37,770 nucleotides of DNA, taken from assembly GCA_944384745.1 (NCBI GenBank), contig CALWUO010000017.1, positions 1-37,770 of the forward strand, read 5' to 3'. The DNA comes from an uncultured Butyricicoccus sp. (GTDB lineage: Bacteria; Bacillota; Clostridia; Oscillospirales; Butyricicoccaceae). Under the pieces are notes generated by a model. That model was given only the letters and a program-made list of their open reading frames with translations, was not told the origin of the DNA and made no database searches. Position numbers and translations under genes: made by a program. Below are positions 1-6,586 of this stretch, one piece after another; position 1 is the first letter of the stretch; every line of letters starts with the position of its first letter.

Positions 1-99
1 AAGCCACCAGTCCAATATAGAATTGAACTGATAGCTTAGTTTCTTTTTTTGTGTCTACTAACTATTGACTATTTCATTTAAAAACAGCCCCTTTTATTT

Positions 100-1461
100 T
101 TATCTATCTCGCTTATCATAATCACGATATCTTGCTTGCTTTGATTTCATCATCTTTTTACGCTTTTCCTTTTTGTGTCTAACATTTAAAACTAAGAATA
201 AGAAATACAAGAAAAACAGTAAAATAACACTTACAACTATAATTCTAAATGCATTGCTTTGGAAAAAATTTTCTATTTTATCAGCTACATATAAAACTTG
301 TGACATAGAAATATCATTTAATGCAACTAAATCAACAGTGCCATACTCCACACCATTATATGAAACAGTCATAGTACCTATTTTTTGTCCTTGTGTAATA
401 GGTGCATTAACCGATTCTGGTAAATCCATTTTACGCTCAATTTTGTTTTTATCAGCATCTATTGGCATTATACCGCTAATATCGCCTTTTGTTACAACTA
501 CAAGAGTATCTTGCTGCGTAGAAAGTCTAACAGCTACTTCAGATACAGTTTCATCTTTTTTAACCATATCCACTGTTTCAAAATTATTAAATCCCCATCT
601 AAACAGTGTTTTACTAGCCTCAAATGTATTTGCATTTGCTGCACCTGCTGGTTTTTCACAGCCTAAAACCACTGATATAAGCTGACTTTCTTTATAAATT
701 GCTGTCGATACCAAACAATAACCCGCTTGTGAAGTAAAACCTGTTTTAACACCCTTTGCATAGGTGTAATATTCTGGCTGATAACGGCTATATATAAGCA
801 TATTAGTTGTATATACTTTTAATGGTTTTCCATCTCGCATAGGTGTCATATTGGTTTCACTCAATGTCTTTTGAGCAGTATTTACTATTAAAGCAAATGT
901 TTCATCTTTTAAAGCCTCTTGTGTGATTATAGCTAAATCTCTAGCTGTTGTATAGTGGTTATCATCATGCAAACCATTTGGATTTACAAAATGTGTATTT
1001 TTACAACCAAGTTCTTTAGCCTTTTCATTCATCATATCAGCAAAGTTTTCAATTGAACCGCCTATATAACGTGCAAGAGTGTTTGCGGCTTCATTACCAG
1101 ATGGCAACATTAAACCATAAAGCAAATCAATAACAGGCACTTGTTCACCAACCATAAAACCCGCCTTTGATGCATCTGACGCTACGCCTATAAAATCTTC
1201 TTCTGTTACTTCTACAAGCTCATCAAGATTTTCTGCATTTTCCAGTGTTATAAGTGCAGTCATAATTTTAGTTGTAGATGCTGGATAACGTTTTTCATCG
1301 GAATTTTTATCATACAGTACATATCCACTATCTTTATCAATTAAAATTGCAGCTGCTGCCGCAGGATTTGGGTCAGTAAGTGCATATGCATTAGGCACAA
1401 AAAATAATACAAATAACATCAATATCGCCATAAAGCGATGTGTTTTTTTAGTTTTCATCAT
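100..1461 (-). CDS. D-alanyl-D-alanine carboxypeptidase (PBP5/DacF type)
   Basis: This is a serine-type DD-carboxypeptidase that trims the terminal D-Ala from peptidoglycan stem peptides outside the membrane. A signal peptide spans about residues 1-27 (cut after AYA). The three penicillin-binding motifs are present: STTK at 62-65 with Ser62 as nucleophile, SGN at 121-123 and KTG at 239-241. A PBP5-type C-terminal beta domain follows. A hydrophobic segment (about 408-430) and a very basic tail finish the protein, so it is held by a real transmembrane helix rather than only an amphipathic one. At 453 residues it is slightly long for the family because of that tail. GGAGG lies just upstream of two consecutive ATGs, and the second (base 1458) has the better spacing. 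It overlaps the preceding small gene by 14 bases and is probably co-translated with it. Family assignment is firm. Whether it is the sporulation paralogue DacF or a vegetative one cannot be decided here. Confidence 0.93.
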   Translation of the reverse strand: MMKTKKTHRFMAILMLFVLFFVPNAYALTDPNPAAAAAILIDKDSGYVLYDKNSDEKRYPASTTKIMTALITLENAENLDELVEVTEEDFIGVASDASKAGFMVGEQVPVIDLLYGLMLPSGNEAANTLARYIGGSIENFADMMNEKAKELGCKNTHFVNPNGLHDDNHYTTARDLAIITQEALKDETFALIVNTAQKTLSETNMTPMRDGKPLKVYTTNMLIYSRYQPEYYTYAKGVKTGFTSQAGYCLVSTAIYKESQLISVVLGCEKPAGAANANTFEASKTLFRWGFNNFETVDMVKKDETVSEVAVRLSTQQDTLVVVTKGDISGIMPIDADKNKIERKMDLPESVNAPITQGQKIGTMTVSYNGVEYGTVDLVALNDISMSQVLYVADKIENFFQSNAFRIIVVSVILLFFLYFLFLVLNVRHKKEKRKKMMKSKQARYRDYDKRDR

Positions 1462-1687
1462 TTTCCTCCAGAAGAAAATCGGAATCTTTAAAATTCAAAC
1501 GTAAAACCGCAGGTTTTGGCGGTATTCTGCACAGTGGGTCATATTTAAATGAACGACATTTACTAATTTGATTTACTATACCACGCTTTTTGCATATCAT
1601 ATTTTGTTCATCAAGTTTACTTGCATATAGACAATAAAAACAACGTGGCTCTATATCTTTACGAAATAACTTATTTTTAAAAAACAA
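1448..1687 (-). CDS. small Cys-rich conserved protein, unknown function
   Basis: This encodes about 79 residues with a basic N-terminus and the cysteine pattern CFYC, then MICKK, then KCRSFKYDPLCR. It looks like a small metal- or cluster-binding protein. I recall similar small proteins next to DD-carboxypeptidase genes in Clostridia, but no function. The frame is open back to 1711. I chose the TTG at 1685-1687 because AGGAGG lies at the right distance before it, whereas the earlier TTG has no ribosome site and falls within the terminator region. The 3' end overlaps the start of the carboxypeptidase gene, so the two form an operon. Confidence 0.7.
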   Translation of the reverse strand: MFFKNKLFRKDIEPRCFYCLYASKLDEQNMICKKRGIVNQISKCRSFKYDPLCRIPPKPAVLRLNFKDSDFLLEENDEN

Positions 1688-1710
1688 GGAAATACCTCCT
1701 AAAATATACA

Positions 1711-1741
1711 AAAAACGAGCTAAAAAAGATTATTTTAGCTC
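1711..1741 (-). terminator. rho-independent terminator of ylbJ
   Basis: A 9-bp perfect stem (GAGCTAAAA at 1717-1725 with TTTTAGCTC at 1733-1741) has a 7-base loop. On the minus strand it is followed at once by a run of six T. It sits just after the ylbJ stop codon and before the small Cys-rich gene. Confidence 0.75.
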
Positions 1742-1759
1742 ATGTGAGTGCAGATATTA

Positions 1760-2803
1760 TTATAACGTATTTTTCATATGTTTGCTAGTAGTTAAAATAT
1801 ATAAAATAAAAATACATATAATCAACACATAAATTTTAGGTATCATAGGTATACATATATTTGTTGCTACGGTAGGTACAGCAATAGGTAAAAATAGGGT
1901 AATTATAAAACTTAATATAAATGCTGTTATACTATGTAAAATCTTACCTATAAAGCAATATTTAAATGAAAGACCTAGAGGTTTTACTATGCTAAATGCC
2001 TGACACATAACCGATAAACCGCCAAATGCTAAAATTGCACTCATTACTGCAATCAATATATTAACTGGCATATAAACTTCATTTAAAATCATAAGCCCAC
2101 ATGTAAGCTCAAAAAAACCATATAAAATAGGATAACAAATATCTGGTAAAATTATATTTATATGTCTTAAAAAAGCTATTAAAACTGAAAAAAAAGTTAA
2201 AAATCCCGCTATTTTTATACTTGTTTGTGCAGCTTGTTCACAACCATTTACCAAAGCTGTTGAAAAGTCAATATTTTGTATATTTTTATTATTTTCATTT
2301 GAAATATATCCGCCACTTGTAAAAAATTTACCACAGATTAAGGCTGAAACTATATGTATAAAATATAATAACAATCCCAATTTTACAGAACCCAAAATTC
2401 CTACACCACAAATTCCAACTATAAAAGCTGGTCCTGTGTTATTACAAAATCCTAAAAGTTTTTCAGCTTGATTTTTAGTTATTTGCTTTGTTTTATATAA
2501 CTCACAAGCAGCCGCAACCCCCACTGGATAACCACCTGTAAAGCCTAACACAAGCACACCTACACATTCACCTGATAAACCATATAATTTACGCATAATA
2601 GGGCTAAAAATCTTTCCTAAAACCTTTGTTACCCCTGTTTGACTAAGCAATGTGCTTGCTACAAAAAACGGGAATAATGCAGGAATTGCAGTTCTAAGTG
2701 CTAAATTTATACCATTTAATGCACCCTCTTTGGCTATATCCGCAAATAAAATAACAAGTATAAAAAATATAAATGATACAACCCCAGAAATCTTATTTGT
2801 CAC
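1760..2803 (-). CDS. ylbJ: sporulation integral membrane protein YlbJ
   Basis: This is a polytopic membrane protein of 347 residues with about eight to ten hydrophobic segments. It matches the YlbJ family of the nucleoside-recognition (Gate) type, including the family-typical GFTGGYPVG motif near residue 90 and FCNNTGPAF near 120. In Bacillus, ylbJ belongs to the mother-cell sigma-E regulon and is needed for proper spore resistance; its transported substrate is not established. Translation starts at a GTG (2801-2803) behind a GGGGG ribosome site. The gene is divergent from yqfC, and a sigma-E-like promoter lies upstream at 2838-2865. It is followed by a strong terminator. Confidence 0.9.
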   Translation of the reverse strand: MTNKISGVVSFIFFILVILFADIAKEGALNGINLALRTAIPALFPFFVASTLLSQTGVTKVLGKIFSPIMRKLYGLSGECVGVLVLGFTGGYPVGVAAACELYKTKQITKNQAEKLLGFCNNTGPAFIVGICGVGILGSVKLGLLLYFIHIVSALICGKFFTSGGYISNENNKNIQNIDFSTALVNGCEQAAQTSIKIAGFLTFFSVLIAFLRHINIILPDICYPILYGFFELTCGLMILNEVYMPVNILIAVMSAILAFGGLSVMCQAFSIVKPLGLSFKYCFIGKILHSITAFILSFIITLFLPIAVPTVATNICIPMIPKIYVLIICIFILYILTTSKHMKNTL

Positions 2804-2837
2804 TTTATTTTCCCCCTTTTTATAAGCCTATATTTTA

Positions 2838-2865
2838 TAAGTATGCTCCTTTTAAAATCATATTA
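2838..2865 (-). promoter_or_regulatory. candidate sigma-E promoter for ylbJ
   Basis: On the minus strand, TAATATG (2859-2865) and CATACTTA (2838-2845) are 13 bp apart. They resemble the sigma-E consensus boxes KMATATT and CATACAHT. The expected start site is near 2831, about 28 bases before the GTG start. The -35 box overlaps that of the opposite promoter. Confidence 0.4.
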
Positions 2866-2886
2866 CATATTTAAACCGCATATTAT
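2858..2886 (+). promoter_or_regulatory. candidate sigma-E promoter for yqfC-yqfD
   Basis: TCATATT (2858-2864, a full match to the sigma-E -35 consensus KMATATT) is followed after exactly 14 bp by CATATTAT (2879-2886, 6 of 8 matches to CATACAHT). In Bacillus, yqfC and yqfD are sigma-E genes, which supports the call. The leader would be short. Confidence 0.5.
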
Positions 2887-2909
2887 TTTGAGAAGGGAGT
2901 GTATGATTT

Positions 2910-3170
2910 ATGGGGCAGAAATTTAGTCAAAGTGAAATGATTGATGATTTAAATATAACCTTATCCAGAGTAGAACTTGTAGGAAATCATCGTTTATCAA
3001 TAGAAAATCATAAAGGCATTCAAGAATACAGTGATTTATCTATGAAAATCGCATTATCTGATGGCTATTTACATATAACAGGTCAAAATATGGAGATTTA
3101 TGATTTAACACTTAAGGAATTAACAGTAATTGGCACAATAATTTCACTTGAATATATCAAGGGGGTGTGA
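2910..3170 (+). CDS. yqfC: sporulation protein YqfC
   Basis: This is an 86-residue protein of the YqfC/YabP family. It is made in the mother cell under sigma-E in Bacillus, and its biochemical role is unknown. Its length, its beta-rich composition and the strict pairing with yqfD directly downstream identify it. A GGGAG ribosome site lies 10 bases before the ATG. The stop overlaps the first possible start codon of yqfD, so the pair is translationally coupled. Confidence 0.88.
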   Translation: MGQKFSQSEMIDDLNITLSRVELVGNHRLSIENHKGIQEYSDLSMKIALSDGYLHITGQNMEIYDLTLKELTVIGTIISLEYIKGV

Positions 3171-3172
3171 AA

Positions 3173-4390
3173 ATGATAATAAAACTCCTATCTTTACTGT
3201 TTGGTAATTTGCGTATAATAGTCCATGGAAGCACTATTGAACGTTTTTTAAATATGTGCATTAAAAATGAAATAAAACTATATAAAATAGAACGTAAAGA
3301 TGAAGTTTGTATGTGTGCCTCGGTTTCTATCTCTGATTTTCGTAAACTTTTACACTATATGGGACGCACTGGCTGTCATGTGCATATAACAAAAAAAATC
3401 GGACTGCCTTTTTTTATTTATAAATTTCGTAAACGTTATGCATTATGGATTGGCACTATATTGGCTATTTTATTATTTTTGGCACTCACTAACTGTATCT
3501 GGGTTATAGATATTCAAACAAGTGGTCAAGTAGATTTATCAGAGCTTAGAAAAAATTTAAATAATGCTGGTGCTTATACTGGTGTACCTATTTATTTTAT
3601 AGATGAAACCAAAATAGCCCAAACTGTCAAATTTAATATGAAAACTCTGGATTATATATCTGTTAGCAGACTGGGAAATAGACTTATAATTCAAGCAATA
3701 AATGACATTGATGCACCTAAAATACAAGATGATAAATCAGTAACTGGCATTGTTGCCTCTTATGATGGTGTTATAACAAAAATGGACGTTAAAGGCGGTT
3801 ATCCTCTTGTTAAAGTCGGTGATGCGGTTTTGCAAGGAGATAAACTTGTAACTGCTCTAACACCTCCCACAACTGAACAAGGTACAGGTCATATAGGGCA
3901 TAGCATAGCAAGTATAACTGCAAACACTCTAAGAAACGAACAAAGTATAACATCACTTACTAGGCTAAAAAAAGAATATACAGGGAAAACTAAAACTCAA
4001 TTTGCTATTTTAATAGGCAATTTTAGAATAAATTTATATCTTGGCACAGGTATTTCAGGCATAGGCTGGGAAAAAACTGTGTCAGAAACACAACTTCATA
4101 TAGGCGAAGGAACTTATTTCCCTATTAAAATTATAAAACAAAATTACAGAAAATATGATACAACAGAAATTACTTATCCCAAGGAGGTTATAGAACAAGA
4201 AATGCTTGAAAATGCTAAGGCTAGACTTGAAAATACCATGGTTTCAGGAGAAATAAACACACTTAGTTATACATCTGAAAAAAAAGACAATGCACTTATT
4301 TTTAATATAACTGCTCACTGTACTGAAGATATTGCCACCGAAATTTCAGAAGAAGGTATTACACTTCCAGAAAAAACTGACATTGAATAA
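3173..4390 (+). CDS. yqfD: sporulation protein YqfD
   Basis: This is the YqfD family sporulation protein of about 405 residues. It has a cytoplasmic N-terminal part, one strong transmembrane helix near residues 94-113 (WIGTILAILLFLALTNCIWV), and a large extracytoplasmic region that starts with a POTRA-like segment. It is part of the sigma-E regulon in Bacillus and is required for efficient sporulation. An in-frame GTG at 3167 is possible. I prefer the ATG at 3173 because AAGGGGG at 3159-3165 is too close to the GTG and well spaced for the ATG. The gene order yqfC-yqfD-phoH is conserved in Firmicutes, and here one extra gene lies before phoH. Confidence 0.9.
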   Translation: MIIKLLSLLFGNLRIIVHGSTIERFLNMCIKNEIKLYKIERKDEVCMCASVSISDFRKLLHYMGRTGCHVHITKKIGLPFFIYKFRKRYALWIGTILAILLFLALTNCIWVIDIQTSGQVDLSELRKNLNNAGAYTGVPIYFIDETKIAQTVKFNMKTLDYISVSRLGNRLIIQAINDIDAPKIQDDKSVTGIVASYDGVITKMDVKGGYPLVKVGDAVLQGDKLVTALTPPTTEQGTGHIGHSIASITANTLRNEQSITSLTRLKKEYTGKTKTQFAILIGNFRINLYLGTGISGIGWEKTVSETQLHIGEGTYFPIKIIKQNYRKYDTTEITYPKEVIEQEMLENAKARLENTMVSGEINTLSYTSEKKDNALIFNITAHCTEDIATEISEEGITLPEKTDIE

Positions 4391-4457
4391 TATTTATATA
4401 GCCTTTTTTAAAATTTTTGGTTATACTAGAAATATAAAATATAGGCGGTGTTAACTT

Positions 4458-5084
4458 GTGTTAAAAGGAAATTGTTACATTTGTAGAAAAGTATTATCCA
4501 AGTCTGGCTTTAAAAAACATATTATGACACAACATAATTATGACGGAGATAATTCAGAAGAAACCATACTTTTAAAAGTTGAAGAAAGATATACAAAAGA
4601 TTATTGGCTTTATTTGGACATTAGACCAAATTGTAATCTTAATGTTTTAGATACTTTTTTAAGAAATATTTGGCTTGAGTGTTGTGGTCATCTAAGTGAG
4701 TTTTACACTCCAATAAGTAATATCTCAAAAAATAAAAAATTTAATGATATTGATTTAGGCTCTAAATTGTATTATGAATATGATTTTGGTACTCCAACAG
4801 AATTGGTTATAACTGTCATTGATAAATTAAAACGTCCAAAACAAAAAAATTCTATACGTTTAATTGCTCGAAATGAACCATACCATTTTAAATGTGCTAA
4901 TTGTGACAAAGAAGCAACTAACATTTCTATAGAATACATGTGGGAAGATAAAAATCCATTTTTCTGTGATGATTGTATTAAAAAATTTGTTGATGATGAT
5001 GAACTAATTTTACCAGTTGTAAATTCTCCTCGTATGGGACAATGTGGTTATTGTGGCGAGCTGGATATTTATGAATTTAAATAA
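4458..5084 (+). CDS. zinc-finger protein with pRiA4b ORF-3-like domain
   Basis: This 208-residue protein has three visible parts. The N-terminus carries a C2H2-like finger (CYIC, then HIMTQH). The middle (about residues 45-140) resembles the plasmid pRiA4b ORF-3 domain, with the typical KLYYEYDFGTPTELVI stretch. The C-terminus has further CxxC pairs (CANC, CDDC, CGYC) that suggest one or two more zinc sites. No biochemical function is established for this domain. It starts with GTG behind a weak GGCGG site and has its own 67-bp upstream gap, so it may be transcribed with yqfCD or from a weak internal promoter. Its place between yqfD and phoH interrupts the usual gene order. Confidence 0.7.
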   Translation: MLKGNCYICRKVLSKSGFKKHIMTQHNYDGDNSEETILLKVEERYTKDYWLYLDIRPNCNLNVLDTFLRNIWLECCGHLSEFYTPISNISKNKKFNDIDLGSKLYYEYDFGTPTELVITVIDKLKRPKQKNSIRLIARNEPYHFKCANCDKEATNISIEYMWEDKNPFFCDDCIKKFVDDDELILPVVNSPRMGQCGYCGELDIYEFK

Positions 5085-5122
5085 AAAATCAGGGTTTATT
5101 TCCTGAAAGGAGTTTTAAAAAC

Positions 5123-6106
5123 TTGTATAGTGAAAAAATATCTTTAGATGTCTCTGTAATGCAAGATTTATTTGGTATTAGTGATAATAATATTCAAACA
5201 ATAGAAAATGGTCTTTCTGTTAGTGTTTCAACTCGTGATGGTTATGTAAATGTATCTGGTGAAGAAAAACAGGTTAAACTTGCTATTGAAAGCCTAAAAA
5301 CTCTTGAGAAAATGCATAAAAATGGCGAAACTTTAAATGATTTTGCTGTATCCCGTGCCATTGATATGGTCAAGGAGGGGCAAGGCGATGAAATGGTTAA
5401 TGCTATGACTGATACTATTGCAATTTCTCATAGTGGTACACCCATCAAATGCAGAACCATTGGTCAAAGAAAATATGTAGATGCAATTAAAAATAATACT
5501 GTTACTATTTGTATAGGTCCTGCTGGCACTGGTAAAACTTATCTTGCAGTTGCGGCTGTTGTAGGCATGCTAAAACGTAGAGAAATTGAACGTATAATTA
5601 TGTGTAGACCAGCAGTTGAGGCTGGTGAAAAACTCGGTTTTCTCCCTGGAGATTTACAAAATAAAGTTGACCCATATTTAAGACCGCTTTATGATGCACT
5701 TGATGAGCTTTTGGGGCATGAAACCGTTCAGCGATATATTGAAAATCGTACAATCGAGATTGCACCGCTTGCATATATGCGTGGAAGAACACTTAAAAAT
5801 GCAGGTTGCATTATTGATGAATGTCAAAATATGACCTTAGTTTCCCATAAACTTATATTAACCCGTTTGGGCGAGGGTTCTCGTATGATTTTAACAGGTG
5901 ATATAACACAAATTGACCTTCCAGAAGGCACACAATCTGGTCTTGCAAAATGTGCAGAATTACTTTCTGATATTGATGATATAGCAGTTATAAAACTGAG
6001 TAGCAAAGATGTAATCAGACATAAGCTTGTAGGGCAAATTATAAAAGCGTTTGATAAATATGAAGAGCATAAAAAACCTAAAAAACCTAGTTTCTCAAGA
6101 AAATAA
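5123..6106 (+). CDS. phoH: PhoH family ATPase
   Basis: This is a PhoH-like P-loop ATPase of 327 residues, a family thought to be an RNA-linked ATPase or helicase. An N-terminal KH-like region (about 1-100) precedes the ATPase domain. That domain has Walker A GPAGTGKTY near residues 133-141, Walker B IIDECQNM near 233, and the motif LTGDITQIDLP near 260. It starts with TTG at 5123, supported by AAAGGAG about 10 bases upstream. Synteny with yqfC-yqfD supports the name. In Bacillus this gene is followed by yqfF, but here a terminator follows at once. Confidence 0.92.
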   Translation: MYSEKISLDVSVMQDLFGISDNNIQTIENGLSVSVSTRDGYVNVSGEEKQVKLAIESLKTLEKMHKNGETLNDFAVSRAIDMVKEGQGDEMVNAMTDTIAISHSGTPIKCRTIGQRKYVDAIKNNTVTICIGPAGTGKTYLAVAAVVGMLKRREIERIIMCRPAVEAGEKLGFLPGDLQNKVDPYLRPLYDALDELLGHETVQRYIENRTIEIAPLAYMRGRTLKNAGCIIDECQNMTLVSHKLILTRLGEGSRMILTGDITQIDLPEGTQSGLAKCAELLSDIDDIAVIKLSSKDVIRHKLVGQIIKAFDKYEEHKKPKKPSFSRK

Positions 6107-6107
6107 T

Positions 6108-6136
6108 AAGAACCACCCTTTAAACGGGTGGTTCTT
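6108..6136. terminator. bidirectional rho-independent terminator between phoH and spoVT
   Basis: A perfect 11-bp stem (AAGAACCACCC with GGGTGGTTCTT) surrounds a 7-base loop, with A and T runs on the two sides. It lies between the convergent phoH and spoVT 3' ends and can serve both. Confidence 0.85.
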
Positions 6137-6139
6137 TGC

Positions 6140-6586
6140 TTACATAGTCACATGTTTAGATAAAAAACCCGCAGCAGTTTGAGTTAATTTTGTTTCAACT
6201 TCAGTTGCAGTTACATCTTTATCAGATAAGAACGCTACACAACCTGTAACATCGCCATCGGATATAATAGGTGTTGCAACTACAACAGTATAATTGTCTT
6301 GTTCTGACACATGAATATTTTGATTTTCACCTGTATATTGATATGCTTTGCGGTTTTTCATAACATTATCTATTGCATCAGAAACTGTTTTTTCATAAAC
6401 TTCTTTTTTTGCACCGCCCGCAGCAGCAATGACTGAATCTCTATCACAGATTACACATGATAGACCTGATGTACGGCTAAGTGCATCTACAAGTTCATCT
6501 GCAAAAGTTCCTAATTCACCCATTGGTGAATATTTTTTGAAAATTACTTCACCATCTCTATCTGTATAGATTTCCAGCGGGTCACC
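6140..6586 (-). pseudogene. spoVT: spoVT, 3' part (codons about 31-178), separated from its 5' end
   Basis: These 148 codons match the C-terminal part of stage V sporulation protein T, the AbrB-family regulator of sigma-G genes in the forespore. Visible parts are the second half of the AbrB fold (GDPLEI, then GEVIFKKYSP) and the GAF domain, ending in the family-typical LTQTAAGFLSKH. Adding the missing 30 residues (the conserved MKATGIVRRIDDLGR region) gives 178, the length of Bacillus SpoVT. The remaining frame has no mutations, so it would be functional if rejoined. No copy of the missing 5' part exists in the window. As it stands, the protein cannot bind DNA as SpoVT does. Confidence 0.88.

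Noticed and set aside
5089..5106. Small hairpin TCAGG/CCTGA just before the phoH ribosome site
   Set aside because: Only five base pairs with an AT-rich loop; too weak to call a regulator or terminator.
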